Below are positions 42,601 through 50,554 of a DNA stretch of 64,000 bases, piece after piece (the first letter of the stretch is position 1; each line of letters opens with the position of its first letter). Source of the DNA: Rhizobium sp. Root482 (GTDB taxonomy: Bacteria > Pseudomonadota > Alphaproteobacteria > Rhizobiales > Rhizobiaceae); assembly GCF_001426565.1 (NCBI RefSeq), contig NZ_LMFA01000022.1, positions 166,955 through 230,954 on the forward strand. The letters run 5' to 3'. The position numbers and the translations under genes are program-made. The notes below the pieces were generated by a model. It did not search any database. It was not told the DNA's origin and saw only the letters and a program-made list of their open reading frames with translations.

Positions 42601-43076
42601 AGGCTAGTGAAATGTACGGGCCGGTCAGCGTGCTGCCGACGCCAGCCTATTTCTATGGCATGGCGCCGGGCGAGGAATTGTTCGCCGATCTGGAAAAGGG
42701 CAAGACGCTCGTCATTCTCAACCAGACCCAGGGCGAGATCGACGAAAAAGGCATGGTCAAGGTCTTCTTCGAGCTTAACGGCCAGCCGCGCCCGATCAAG
42801 GTGCCTGACCGCAACCGCGGCGCCTCCAGCGCCGTGCGCCGCAAGGCCGAAGCCGGCAACGCCGCCCATCTCGGCGCCCCCATGCCCGGCGTCATCTCCA
42901 CCGTCTCGGTTTCCGCCGGCCAGTCGGTGAAATCCGGCGACGTGCTCTTATCGATCGAAGCGATGAAGATGGAAACGGCGCTCCACGCCGAAAAGGACGG
43001 CACCATCGCCGAAGTCCTGGTCCGCACCGGCGACCAGATCGATGCGAAGGATCTGTTGGTGGTGTTTGGAGCCTGA
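39618..43076 (+). CDS. pyc: pyruvate carboxylase
   Basis: This single-chain biotin enzyme (1152 residues) makes oxaloacetate from pyruvate, bicarbonate and ATP, filling the TCA cycle. The biotin carboxylase domain (about 1-450) has KASWGGGGRGMR, LLERDCSVQRRNQKVVE-type residues (FERDCSVQRRNQ) and EVNPRIQVEHT. The carboxyltransferase domain (about 540-810) has DTTMRDGHQSLLATRMR and FHTHDTSGIAAAT. The C-terminal biotinyl domain has EAMKMET with Lys1117. The start is TTG 39618, with GAGGAG 6 bp upstream and the family N-terminus PISKILVANRSEIAIRV. An in-frame ATG at 39579 has no ribosome site. The rhizobial Pyc sequence matches closely throughout. Confidence 0.97.
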   Translation: MPISKILVANRSEIAIRVFRAANELGLKTVAIWAEEDKLALHRFKADESYQVGRGPHLARDLGPIESYLSIEEVIRVAKLSGADAIHPGYGLLSESPEFVDACKAAGILFIGPTGDTMRRLGNKVAARNLAIEIGVPVVPATEPLPDDMDEVARMAEEIGYPVMLKASWGGGGRGMRAIRDPKDLAREVTEAKREAMAAFGKDEVYLEKLVERARHVESQVLGDTHGNVVHLFERDCSVQRRNQKVVERAPAPYLTEGQRQELAGYSTRIAKATNYIGAGTVEYLMDMDTGKFYFIEVNPRIQVEHTVTEVVTGIDIVKAQIHILDGFAIGTPESGVPKQEDIRLNGHALQCRITTEDPEQNFIPDYGRITAYRGATGFGIRLDGGTAYSGAVITRFYDPLLEKVTAWAPSPGEAIQRMHRALREFRIRGVATNLTFLEAIITHEKFRDNSYTTRFIDTTPDLFQQVKRQDRATKLLTYLADVTVNGHPEAKGRPMPSDDIAAPVVPFTSGEIKPGTRQLLDELGPKKFGEWMRAQKRVLITDTTMRDGHQSLLATRMRTYDIARIAGTYARALPNLFSLECWGGATFDVSMRFLTEDPWERLAKVREDAPNLLLQMLLRGANGVGYKNYPDNVVKYFVRQAAKGGIDLFRVFDCLNWVENMRVSMDAVAEENKLCEAAICYTGDILNSARPKYDLKYYTALAVELDRAGAHIIAVKDMAGLLKPAAARVLFKALREATDLPIHFHTHDTSGIAAATVLAAVEAGVDVVDAAMDALSGNTSQPCLGSIVEALRGTEHDPDLDPEWIRRISFYWEAVRHQYAAFESDLKGPASEVYLHEMPGGQFTNLKEQARSLGLETRWHQVAQTYADANRMFGDIVKVTPSSKVVGDMALMMVSQDLTVADVENPAKDIAFPESVVSMLKGDLGQPPGGWPDILQKKALKGETPYTVRPGSLLPAADLDAERLVIEEKLEREVDDFEFASYLMYPKVFTDYAQASEMYGPVSVLPTPAYFYGMAPGEELFADLEKGKTLVILNQTQGEIDEKGMVKVFFELNGQPRPIKVPDRNRGASSAVRRKAEAGNAAHLGAPMPGVISTVSVSAGQSVKSGDVLLSIEAMKMETALHAEKDGTIAEVLVRTGDQIDAKDLLVVFGA

Positions 43077-43084
43077 AGCGCCTG

Positions 43085-43137
43085 CTTCCCTTCTCCCCGC
43101 CGGGGAGAAGGTGGCCCGAAGGGCCGGATGAGGGGAC
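43085..43137. repeat. RIME-like palindrome after pyc
   Basis: TTCTCCCCGCCGGGGAGAA is followed by GGTGGCCCGAAGGGCCGGATGAGGGGA, the standard pair of modules (quoted in part). It lies between pyc and the convergent transporter ATPase gene. Confidence 0.8.
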
Positions 43138-43162
43138 CGATTCGGAGTTTGCCGCGCTTAAC

Positions 43163-43191
43163 CCCCCTCTGTCCCGGATGGACAGAGGGGG
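43163..43191. terminator. 12-bp perfect stem-loop between pyc and the ABC ATPase gene
   Basis: CCCCCTCTGTCC pairs perfectly with GGACAGAGGGGG across a 5-nt loop. It lies between two convergent genes and may end both transcripts, although it has no T-run. It may instead be another dispersed rhizobial palindrome. Confidence 0.45.
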
Positions 43192-43225
43192 TGAAACTCT
43201 CCACGAACGCGGTCCTTATCACCCC

Positions 43226-43987
43226 TCAAATATCGTAGCTATTCCCAGCGCTCAGCGATGATATGAACTTCTTCGTCCGCTCCCGCTCCGGCGTCTGGAA
43301 AATCGACCTCGGCGCGCCGCTTTCGACGATCAGGCCGCCGTCGAGGAACAGGACCTGGTCGGCGACCTTGGAAGCCAGGCGCAGGTCGTGGGTCGCCATG
43401 ATCATCGTCGTGCCCTCCCGCGCCAGCCGGCTCAAGACCTCCACGACCTCTTCCGACAGTTCCGGATCGAGCGCCGATGTGGGCTCGTCGCAGAGAAGCA
43501 CGCGCGGCGAAGGCGCCAGCGCCCGGGCGATCGCCACCCGCTGCTGCTGTCCGCCCGAAAGCGTCGCCGGCCAGGCATCGGCCTTGTGCGCCATGCCGAC
43601 TTTTTCCAAGAGTTCGAGCGCGCGGGCCCTCGCCCGGTCCTTTTTCCATTTCAGCACCGTCACCAGGCCTTCCATGACGTTCTCGATCGCCGTCTGGTGG
43701 GGGAAAAGCTGGAAATTCTGGAAGACCATGCCGGTCTGGCGGCGCAGGCGCTGGATCGCCTCCCAGCCGGTCTTCTTGCCCGGCGTGAAGTTGATTTCCT
43801 CCTCGCCGAGCCGGATCGTTCCGGCCGTCGGGATTTCCAGGAGGTTGACGCAGCGCAGCATCGTGCTCTTGCCGCCGCCGGACGGTCCCACAAGCGCCGT
43901 CACCGTGCCTTCGGCGATGGTGACGCTGATATCCTTCAGGACGACATTGTCGCCGAAGCGCTTTTCGAGATGGGAAAGCTCGATCAT
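43226..43987 (-). CDS. polar amino acid ABC transporter ATP-binding protein (cystine type)
   Basis: This 253-residue ATPase has Walker A GPSGGGKST, signature [14 protein letters not shown], Walker B VLLCDEPTSALDPE and the switch His in MATHDL. FQNFQLFPHQTAIENV is typical of GlnQ/HisP/TcyN-like polar amino acid importers. The permease gene overlaps its start by 4 bp. Together with the FliY-like binding protein upstream it should import cystine or a similar amino acid. The last part is normal, with no truncation. Confidence 0.92.
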   Translation of the reverse strand: MIELSHLEKRFGDNVVLKDISVTIAEGTVTALVGPSGGGKSTMLRCVNLLEIPTAGTIRLGEEEINFTPGKKTGWEAIQRLRRQTGMVFQNFQLFPHQTAIENVMEGLVTVLKWKKDRARARALELLEKVGMAHKADAWPATLSGGQQQRVAIARALAPSPRVLLCDEPTSALDPELSEEVVEVLSRLAREGTTMIMATHDLRLASKVADQVLFLDGGLIVESGAPRSIFQTPERERTKKFISSLSAGNSYDI

Positions 43988-44715
43988 GTGCGCGCCTCCA
44001 GATAGCCGCCATAGCGGGAAAAGCGGCGTTCGAGCCGTACCTGCAGCGCCGAGAGGACCGAGCTCAGCGCCAGATAGATCAGCGCGGCCTCGATATAGAG
44101 GATCAGCGGCTCATAGGTGGTGGCGACGATGCGCTGGGCCGTCTGGAACAGTTCCGGCACGGTGATGGCGGCGGCAAGCGAGGTGTCCTTGACCAGCGAG
44201 ATGAAGGTGTTGGACAGGGGCGGGATGGCGACGCGCGAAGCCTGCGGCAGGATGGTGCGGCGCATCGCCTGCCCCCAGCTCATGCCGATCGAATAGGCCG
44301 CTTCCCACTGGCCGCGCGGCACCGAGGAGATGACGGCGCGGATGATTTCCGACGTATAGGCACCGATATTCAGCGTGAAGCCGATCAATGCCGCCGAAAA
44401 GGCATCGAGCAGGATGCCGAGGCTCGGCAGGCCGTAGAAGATCACGAAGAGCTGCACCAGAAGCGGTGTTCCGCGGATCACCCAGACATAGAAACGCGCC
44501 ACCGCCACCAGGGGCTTGGGCGCGAACAGGCGCACCACCGCCGTCAGGAGACCGAGCGCAAGGCCCAGCGCGAAGGACAGGAGCGTTAGCGGAATGGTGA
44601 AGATCAGCCCCGCCCAGAGAAGCGGCTGGAGCGAATCGAGCATGAGTTGAAGCCAGGGGGGCACGGGCGGGCCTTTCACATAATTGATCCGCTCCGGAAG
44701 GCCGGAACGGATCAT
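43984..44715 (-). CDS. polar amino acid ABC transporter permease (cystine type)
   Basis: This inner-membrane permease of the HisM/GlnP family has about five transmembrane segments: AGLIFTIPLTLLSFALGLALG, a segment at VARFYVWVIRGTPLLVQLFV (the family RGTPLLVQLF signature), then more helices. The EAA loop reads EAAYSIGMSWGQAMRRTILPQA, quoted here as SIGMSWGQAMRRTI. Its 3' end overlaps the ATPase start by 4 bp. The start is unsure: ATG 44715 gives 243 residues, and ATG 44643 gives 219, closer to homologues. Neither has a clear ribosome binding site. Confidence 0.88.
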   Translation of the reverse strand: MIRSGLPERINYVKGPPVPPWLQLMLDSLQPLLWAGLIFTIPLTLLSFALGLALGLLTAVVRLFAPKPLVAVARFYVWVIRGTPLLVQLFVIFYGLPSLGILLDAFSAALIGFTLNIGAYTSEIIRAVISSVPRGQWEAAYSIGMSWGQAMRRTILPQASRVAIPPLSNTFISLVKDTSLAAAITVPELFQTAQRIVATTYEPLILYIEAALIYLALSSVLSALQVRLERRFSRYGGYLEART

Positions 44716-44820
44716 GACTTATAGTTCAGACAGGCGCGCGGTGGAACAGCGTGAATAGGCGGTCAGGATAATCTTCGACGAATTCGGATTTGCGCAGTCG
44801 GTTGTTCTCGGTTCGCAAAC

Positions 44821-44941
44821 AGCCCCTCACCCTAGCCCTCTCCCCGCGCACGGGGAGAGGGGACTTTTTAGAGAGTTCGCCACCTGGTCCTTCTCCCCGT
44901 CATGACGGGGAGAAGGTGCCCGAAGGGCGGATGAGGGGCAG
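44821..44941. repeat. double RIME-like element between permease and binding-protein genes
   Basis: Two modules lie side by side. The first is CCCTCTCCCCGCGCACGGGG with trailing AGAGGGG; the second is TTCTCCCCGTCATGACGGGG with trailing AGAAGGTGCCCGAAGGGCGG. Both belong to the family seen elsewhere in the window. The element sits inside a likely transporter operon. Confidence 0.8.
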
Positions 44942-44964
44942 CAACGCGGTAAGCGGAAACTGAC

Positions 44965-45741
44965 TTACTTCGAAACGTCGGCGCCGAAATATTTCTGCGA
45001 GATCGTGTCATAGGTGCCGTCGGCCTTGATGTCGGCCAGCGCCTTGTTGATCGCTTCCAGAAGCTCCGGCTCACCCTTGCGGATGATGATGCCGGAATGA
45101 TCGGCGTCGGGCTTTTCGGCGGCGATCTTCACAGGCGCATCCGGCTTCTTCTTCTTGAAGTCGAGGAAGGACAGGCTGTCGTTGATCGTCGCATCGGCGC
45201 GGCCGGTCAGTACCAGCTGGATCGACTGGTCGAAGCCGTCGGTGCCCACCAGTTCGGCACCCGAGGCCTGCGCCAGCTTGCCGAAATTGCTCGTCAGCGA
45301 CTGGGCGGAATTCTTGCCCTTGAGGTCGGCAAAATCCTTGATGTCCTCATTGTCGGCCTTGACGATCAAGACGGCCTTGGAGGCGATATAGGGCTCGGAG
45401 AAATCGTATTTCTTCTTGCGTTCCTCGGTAATGCCAACCTGGTTGATGACGGTATCGTAACGGTTGGCATCGAGGCCGGCGATCAGTCCGTCCCACTTGC
45501 CTTCGAGGAATTCCGCCTTGACGCCGAGCTTCTCGGCAACGGCCTCGCCGATCTCGACGTCGAAGCCGACAAGCTTGCCGCTTTCATCGTGATAGGTGAA
45601 GGGCGCATAGGTGCCTTCCGTGCCGATCTTCAACGCGCCGGCCGCCTTGACCTCTTCGAGATTGGAGCCTGCCTGGGCAGTGCCGAAGGAGACAAGCTGC
45701 GCGAAAGCGGCGGCGGCAAGAAGTGTGGGAACCCATTTCAT
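44965..45741 (-). CDS. amino acid ABC transporter substrate-binding protein, FliY/TcyJ-like (cystine)
   Basis: This is a 258-residue periplasmic binding protein. The ATG at 45741 starts a signal peptide of about 24 residues (MKWVPTLLAAAAFAQLVS, cleavage near AQA-G). The mature protein has GTEGTYAPFTYHDESGKLVG-type ligand residues (GTYAPFTYHD) and VEIGEAVAEKLGVKAEF. KWDGLIAGLDANRYDTVINQ strongly resembles FliY/TcyJ cystine receptors, as does the ending KYFGADVSK. It heads the transporter, with permease and ATPase downstream separated by a double palindromic repeat. Cystine is the most likely ligand by resemblance. Confidence 0.88.
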   Translation of the reverse strand: MKWVPTLLAAAAFAQLVSFGTAQAGSNLEEVKAAGALKIGTEGTYAPFTYHDESGKLVGFDVEIGEAVAEKLGVKAEFLEGKWDGLIAGLDANRYDTVINQVGITEERKKKYDFSEPYIASKAVLIVKADNEDIKDFADLKGKNSAQSLTSNFGKLAQASGAELVGTDGFDQSIQLVLTGRADATINDSLSFLDFKKKKPDAPVKIAAEKPDADHSGIIIRKGEPELLEAINKALADIKADGTYDTISQKYFGADVSK

Positions 45742-46038
45742 CGTGTTTTTTCCATCTTTTTGTCCGGCTCGTCTGCCGGTGAAGGGACAATCGCATATGG
45801 CCTGCGGGGCGACAGCGCACAAAACTTCAATTGCACAAGACAACAGCGAAGATCTTTCTCAATTTCAGCCGTTTGGACGGAAATTCGGCCAATCGGGGCC
45901 AAAATCAAGCAGTGGCATAGGATTTTTTGCCGAATTGTTCCACCGCAGGCAATTGCCCGAATTCGCTTTCAAACCGGAACCGAATCCTTTATGCATATTT
46001 TTGTCCGTTTATGCACGTTTATGCACGTTAGAGATTTT
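45742..46038. other. divergent intergenic region between binding-protein gene and DeoR gene
   Basis: This 297-bp region has no gene of its own; a long in-frame extension of the DeoR gene across it overlaps the neighbour and is not real. It is AT-richer than its flanks and ends with repeated TTTATGCA sequences (45988-46043). Confidence 0.5.
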
Positions 46039-46043
46039 ATGCA
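45988..46043 (+). promoter_or_regulatory. repeated TTTATGCA motifs, DeoR-family operator candidate
   Basis: TTTATGCA occurs at 45988, 46008, 46018 and 46036. The middle copies are in TTTATGCACG tandem (10 bp apart), and the first three are separated by 20 and 10 bp, about two and one helical turns. The array lies directly before and over the start of the DeoR-family gene. That is where an autoregulator would bind. DeoR proteins commonly use direct repeats. Confidence 0.55.
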
Positions 46044-46818
46044 GCCTGATCTATTGTTGCGGCAAAGACAGAATCTGATCCAGGACAGGCTTCGCCAGTC
46101 CGGGCGGGTACTTGCTGCCGATCTGGCGCAGGAATTTTCCGTGTCCGAGGATACGATCCGCCGGGACCTGCGCGAGCTTGCCGCCGCCGGCCTGTGCGAG
46201 CGGGTCTATGGTGGCGCGCTGCCGGTGGCGCCGGGCGGAACCTTCGCCCGGCGAATGGGCGAGGCGCCGGAGCGCAAGGCTGCACTCGCCCTGGCCGCGC
46301 TTGCCTTCATCAAGCCGGGTTCGACGGTCTTTTTCGATGCCGGCTCCACCAATCTGGCGATCGCCCGGGCGCTTCCCGACGATCTCGCCCTGACGGCGGT
46401 GACCAATACGCCGCTGATCGCAACGGTGCTGGTGGAAAAGCCGGAAATCGACCTCATCCTCGTCGGCGGTCGCGTCGACCGGCGCGTGGGGGCCGCGATC
46501 GGCGCCAAGGCGCAGCGCGATATCGAGACGCTCCGGCCCGACCTTTGCCTGCTCGGAACCTGCGGCGCCGATATCGATGCCGGGCTGACCGTGTTCGAAT
46601 ACGAGGATGCCGAATTCAAACGCTTCGTTGCCCGCGGCAGCAGTGCCGTGCTGGCCGCCGTCACCAACGACAAGCTCGGCACGTCGGCGCCGCACCGGGT
46701 GGTCGCGGCCACCGGATGCGCGGCCCTCGTCTTCGAGCATGATGCGCCCGCCGACGTGACACGTCCGTTCGAAACGGCCGGCATCACCATCGCCCATGCA
46801 CGAAAGGCCCACCCATGA
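46039..46818 (+). CDS. DeoR-family transcriptional regulator
   Basis: The 259-residue DeoR regulator has an N-terminal winged helix-turn-helix (residues about 8-60) with DLAQEFSVSEDTIRRDLREL and RVYGGALPV. The C-terminal DeoR/sugar-isomerase-like effector domain has FFDAGSTNLAIA, LVGGRV and the DLCLLGTCGAD segment. The family senses phosphorylated sugars or polyols. The ATG at 46039 was chosen as the first sensible start; earlier in-frame ATGs lie in the TTTATGCA array. It overlaps the glyoxalase-like gene by 4 bp and probably controls it and the following permease. Confidence 0.88.
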   Translation: MQPDLLLRQRQNLIQDRLRQSGRVLAADLAQEFSVSEDTIRRDLRELAAAGLCERVYGGALPVAPGGTFARRMGEAPERKAALALAALAFIKPGSTVFFDAGSTNLAIARALPDDLALTAVTNTPLIATVLVEKPEIDLILVGGRVDRRVGAAIGAKAQRDIETLRPDLCLLGTCGADIDAGLTVFEYEDAEFKRFVARGSSAVLAAVTNDKLGTSAPHRVVAATGCAALVFEHDAPADVTRPFETAGITIAHARKAHP

Positions 46819-47201
46819 AGATTGCCCATATCGCGCTCTGGACCAGCAATCTCGACCGGCTCTGCACCTTCTGGGCCGAGACCTTCGGCGCCGTGGTCGG
46901 CGATCTCTATGAAAGCCGCCGTCGGCCGGGTTTTTCCTCGCGCTTCCTGAGGCTGGCCGAAGGGCCGGAAATCGAGATCATGCAAGGTCCCTGGATTGCC
47001 GAAGCCGGCCAGGATCTGGAGGAGAGGGCAGGCTATGCGCATCTGGCGCTGTCTCTCGGCAGCAAATCCGCCGTCGATGCCATGGCCGCGCAGGCCCAGG
47101 AACGCGGTATTCTCGTCTCGCCGGCACGGATGACGGGCGACGGCTTCTACGAGGCGGTGTTGCGCGATCCCGACGGCAATCTCATCGAAATCACGGCTTG
47201 A
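46815..47201 (+). CDS. VOC-family (glyoxalase-like) protein
   Basis: This small 128-residue protein has a single vicinal-oxygen-chelate domain of two beta-alpha-beta-beta-beta modules. KIAHIALWTSNLDRL begins the first, with a candidate metal His. The second has GYAHLALSLGSK and ends in FYEAVLRDPDGNLIEIT, with the metal Glu. It resembles lactoylglutathione lyase or fosfomycin-resistance-type proteins, but its substrate is unknown. The start overlaps deoR by 4 bp. Lying between a DeoR regulator and an MFS permease, it may handle a sugar derivative or a toxic electrophile. Confidence 0.82.
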   Translation: MKIAHIALWTSNLDRLCTFWAETFGAVVGDLYESRRRPGFSSRFLRLAEGPEIEIMQGPWIAEAGQDLEERAGYAHLALSLGSKSAVDAMAAQAQERGILVSPARMTGDGFYEAVLRDPDGNLIEITA

Positions 47202-47233
47202 TACCGGCCAAGCGGCCGAAACAGGAAATGACC

Positions 47234-48424
47234 ATGGACCAGCACCCTATCGCCCCGCCGCAAGGCGCCACCGCCCGGCAGCCCTATATGCCGAAAACTA
47301 GGCTGGCGGTCTCGCTGCTGTTTCTGATGAACGGCTTCGTCACGGGCAGCTGGGCGCCCAAAATCCCGGAATTCAAGGAGAAGCTCGGCGTCGGCGAAAG
47401 CGTGCTCGGGCTGCTGATCCTTGTCTTCGGCGTCGGTTCGCTGGTGCTGATGCCGATCGCCGGCGGTTTTATAGCCAGGCTCGGCTCGCAAAAGGTGGTG
47501 AAGGTTACTGCGATACTTCTCTCGCCGCTGCTTCTTCTCCTGACGCTGATGCCCAATGTGTGGACATCGGCCGCCGCCCTGTTCCTGCTCGGCGGCTTCG
47601 TCGGCGCCATGGATGTGGCGATGAACGCCAATGCGGTCGAGGTGGAAAAATCCATGCGGCGGGCGATCATGTCGTCCTGCCATGCCTATTGGAGCCTCGG
47701 CGGCCTGATCGGCGCGGCAAGTGGCGGCCTGATGATGGCATGGTTCGGCGTGTTGCCGCATGCCGTTTTCGTCACCCTGTTCTGCCTTGCCGTGCTCGCC
47801 TTCGCCTGGCCGATGATCCTTGCCGATCATCCGCATCCGAGCGCCGCCAAGGAAAAGCTGCGGCTGCCGACGAACCCCCTGCCATGGCTGATTGGCCTGG
47901 TGGCGCTGTTTTCCATGGTGCCGGAAGGCACGGTTCTCGATTGGGGCGCGCTCTATCTGCGCAACGAACTCGGCGCCTCGGTTGCCCTGTCCGGCTTCGG
48001 CTTTGCGGCCTTCTCGGCCACCATGGCGATCATGCGGTTTGCCGGCGATCATGTGCGCGACCGGTTCGGCGGCGTGAAAACCTTGCGGATCAGCACGCTG
48101 ACGGCGCTGGTCGGGCTCGTGCTGGCCGGGCTCGCGCCCAATGCGGGGCTGGCGATCTTCGGCTTCGCGCTCGCCGGTATCGGCATTTCCAACATGGTGC
48201 CGATCGCCTTTTCCGCCGCTGGCAACATGCCGGGGTTGGCGCCGGGCATCGGCCTGTCAGTCGCCACCTTCATGGGCTATTCCGGCATGCTGTTCGCGCC
48301 GTCGCTGATCGGCTTCGTCGCCGAACATACCGGCTTCTCGATCGTCTTCACCTGCGTGCCGATCCTGTTCATCGTCGTGCTCCTCCTGTCGCACCACGCC
48401 GTCCATGCGGATCCGAAGCATTGA
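47234..48424 (+). CDS. MFS transporter, YbjJ/fucose-permease-like
   Basis: This 396-residue twelve-helix major facilitator protein starts RLAVSLLFLMNGFVTGSWAPKIPEFKE, here quoted as VSLLFLMNGFVTGSWAPKIP, which resembles the YbjJ family. A central hydrophilic loop (residues about 195-215) separates the two six-helix halves. DHVRDRFGGVKTLR is a typical intracellular loop motif. The ATG at 47234 follows AGGA by 7 bp; an ATG 6 bp earlier has too short a spacing. It lies 32 bp after the VOC gene. The substrate is unknown; sugars or small polar molecules are usual for the family. Confidence 0.85.
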   Translation: MDQHPIAPPQGATARQPYMPKTRLAVSLLFLMNGFVTGSWAPKIPEFKEKLGVGESVLGLLILVFGVGSLVLMPIAGGFIARLGSQKVVKVTAILLSPLLLLLTLMPNVWTSAAALFLLGGFVGAMDVAMNANAVEVEKSMRRAIMSSCHAYWSLGGLIGAASGGLMMAWFGVLPHAVFVTLFCLAVLAFAWPMILADHPHPSAAKEKLRLPTNPLPWLIGLVALFSMVPEGTVLDWGALYLRNELGASVALSGFGFAAFSATMAIMRFAGDHVRDRFGGVKTLRISTLTALVGLVLAGLAPNAGLAIFGFALAGIGISNMVPIAFSAAGNMPGLAPGIGLSVATFMGYSGMLFAPSLIGFVAEHTGFSIVFTCVPILFIVVLLLSHHAVHADPKH

Positions 48425-48541
48425 GGCGCGGCGGTCATCAAATCGCCGTCAACCGCTGCTCTTGCCGTTGACATCGCGGCGTTCCTCCTCCACCTGAGGA
48501 ACATACCGCACGCGCCAGGACAGGACGATCAAGGGGCCACC

Positions 48542-49795
48542 ATGTCTTCTGCCTTCGATTTTGAACCGCAGCCGCGCCGCGCCTCGGTCGCCGTCGATGT
48601 CGGCGGCGTGATCGTCGGCGGTTCGGCACCGGTCGTCGTCCAGTCGATGACCAACACCGATACCGCCGATATCGACGCCACGGTCGCGCAGGTCGCCGCC
48701 CTCCACCGGGCCGGTTCCGAACTGGTACGCATCACCGTCGATCGCGACGAGAGTGCCGCCGCCGTGCCGAAAATCCGCGAGCGGCTGGAACGTCTCGGGC
48801 TCGACGTGCCGCTGATCGGCGATTTCCACTATATCGGCCACAAGCTGCTTGCCGACCATCCGGCTTGCGCCGAGGCGCTGGCCAAATACCGCATCAATCC
48901 CGGCAATGTCGGCTTCAAGGCCAAGAAGGACAAGCATTTCGCCGAGATCATCGAGCGCGCCATCCAGTTCGACAAGCCGGTGCGCATCGGCGTCAACTGG
49001 GGCTCGCTCGACCAGGAATTGCTGACGCGGCTGATGGACGACAACCAGGCGAGGGGTTTTCCGCTGACGGCGCAGCAGGTGATGCGCGAGACCATCGTCC
49101 AATCGGCGCTGATTTCGGCGGAACTGGCCGAGGAGATCGGCCTGCCGCGCAACCGCATTATCCTCTCGGCCAAGGTGTCCAATGTCCAGGATCTGATCGC
49201 CTGCTATGCAATGTTGTCGGCCCGCTCAAACCATGCGCTTCATCTGGGCTTGACCGAGGCCGGCATGGGCTCCAAGGGCATCGTTTCCTCAGCCGCCTCG
49301 CTCGGTATCCTGATGCAGCAGGGGATCGGCGATACGATCCGGATTTCGCTGACGCCCGAGCCCGGCGGCGACCGCACCCGCGAAGTACAGGTGGCGCAGG
49401 AACTGCTGCAGGTCATGGGGTTCCGCCAGTTTATCCCGGTCGTCGCCGCCTGTCCGGGTTGCGGCCGCACCACCTCCACGGTGTTCCAGGAGCTGGCCCA
49501 GAAGATCGAGGGCGACATTCGCCGCAACATGCCGGTCTGGCGCGAGAAATATCCGGGCGTCGAGGGCCTGAAGGTCGCCGTCATGGGCTGCATCGTCAAT
49601 GGCCCCGGCGAAAGCAAGCATGCCGATATCGGTATTTCTCTGCCCGGCACCGGCGAGCTTCCGGCAGCCCCGGTCTATATCGACGGCAAGAAGGCGCTGA
49701 CCATCCGCGGCACCAATATCGCCGGCGATTTCGAGGCGCTGGTCGCCGACTATATCGAAAAACGATTCGGTAACGGCCAGGCGGCGGCGGAATAG
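48542..49795 (+). CDS. ispG: 4-hydroxy-3-methylbut-2-en-1-yl diphosphate synthase (IspG/GcpE)
   Basis: The 417-residue iron-sulphur enzyme of the MEP pathway converts MEcPP to HMBPP using flavodoxin/ferredoxin electrons. The N-terminal TIM-barrel part has [28 protein letters not shown] and NPGNVGFK, and later [14 protein letters not shown]. The C-terminal cluster domain has CPGCGRTT and [16 protein letters not shown] (Cys ligands). It is of normal length. The ATG at 48542 was taken from the family N-terminus; the ribosome binding site is weak. The next gene is convergent with a 1-bp gap. Confidence 0.96.
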   Translation: MSSAFDFEPQPRRASVAVDVGGVIVGGSAPVVVQSMTNTDTADIDATVAQVAALHRAGSELVRITVDRDESAAAVPKIRERLERLGLDVPLIGDFHYIGHKLLADHPACAEALAKYRINPGNVGFKAKKDKHFAEIIERAIQFDKPVRIGVNWGSLDQELLTRLMDDNQARGFPLTAQQVMRETIVQSALISAELAEEIGLPRNRIILSAKVSNVQDLIACYAMLSARSNHALHLGLTEAGMGSKGIVSSAASLGILMQQGIGDTIRISLTPEPGGDRTREVQVAQELLQVMGFRQFIPVVAACPGCGRTTSTVFQELAQKIEGDIRRNMPVWREKYPGVEGLKVAVMGCIVNGPGESKHADIGISLPGTGELPAAPVYIDGKKALTIRGTNIAGDFEALVADYIEKRFGNGQAAAE

Positions 49796-49796
49796 G

Positions 49797-50438
49797 CTAG
49801 AGCCGGGCCGTTAGCAGGCTGAACCCCGCAAAGGCGAAGAAGCCGGCCATCGCCCCCTCGATCCAGCGGCGCGCCTTCAGATAGGCCCGGTTGACCGGCG
49901 CCAGCGAAAACAGCAGCGCAAAGCCAGTGAAGACCAGAATGCCCAGCACCATGCAGCCGGCGATTAGCACCGCCATGGTGCCGGCCGGCGCCTGTTTCGG
50001 CATACCGAGCGAAACGAGCATGATCCAGGCGAACACCGCCTTGGGATTGGTGAGGTGGATACCGAGCCCCTTCAAGTAGAACCGGCGCAGCGAAGGCCTG
50101 ATGTCCCGCGTCGACGCGGCATTCGGCGGCTCCTTGCGCAGCGCCGCCTTCAGCGCATTGAAGGCGAGCCAGAACAAATAGAGGGCGCCGGCGATCTTCA
50201 GCGCCACCAGTGCCTGGCCATAGGAGCGGATCAGCGCCGAAAGCCCCGCTGCCGCCAGCATCGCCCAGATATAGGAGCCCGTCAGCACGCCCAGCGCCAG
50301 CGCCATGCCGGCGCTGCGCCCTCGGCTGACCGATGTGCCGATGATCGCCAGCACCGCCGGCCCCGGCGAAGCGGTGGCAATCAGATAGGCGCCCCAGGCG
50401 ACCATCAGCTGCGGCAGGTAGGGAAGAAAGGAGGTCAT
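49797..50438 (-). CDS. LysE/RhtB-family amino acid exporter
   Basis: This 213-residue protein has six hydrophobic segments. The N-terminal TASPGPAVLAIIGTSVSRGR carries the LysE family signature (PGP followed by a glycine-rich turn) and the internal LKIAGALYLFWLAFNALK helix. HLTNPKAVFAWI is the second family signature. It exports amino acids or homoserine lactone-like compounds; the substrate is not evident. AAGGAGG lies 2-8 bp before the ATG at 50438. Upstream in-frame sequence extends into the palindromic repeat and is not coding. Confidence 0.9.
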   Translation of the reverse strand: MTSFLPYLPQLMVAWGAYLIATASPGPAVLAIIGTSVSRGRSAGMALALGVLTGSYIWAMLAAAGLSALIRSYGQALVALKIAGALYLFWLAFNALKAALRKEPPNAASTRDIRPSLRRFYLKGLGIHLTNPKAVFAWIMLVSLGMPKQAPAGTMAVLIAGCMVLGILVFTGFALLFSLAPVNRAYLKARRWIEGAMAGFFAFAGFSLLTARL

Positions 50439-50554
50439 CGGCTGGTTCCGTCGGAGGCGCTGGCGGCACTCTTGCAGGCTCGGTCGGCAAAGAAAATCCC
50501 GATCTTGTCGCGGTGACAATTCCGGCAAGCGCTCTAAATATTTCCGACGCGAGC

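Noticed and set aside
41352..42869. 505-codon minus-strand open frame opposite pyc
   Set aside because: Antisense shadow of pyruvate carboxylase.
44821..44941. CRISPR array
   Set aside because: The repeated hairpins are not regularly spaced and have no unique spacers; they are mosaic palindromes.
45097..46038. Long N-terminal extension of the DeoR gene
   Set aside because: The extension is antisense to the cystine-binding protein gene; the DeoR domain begins at 46039.
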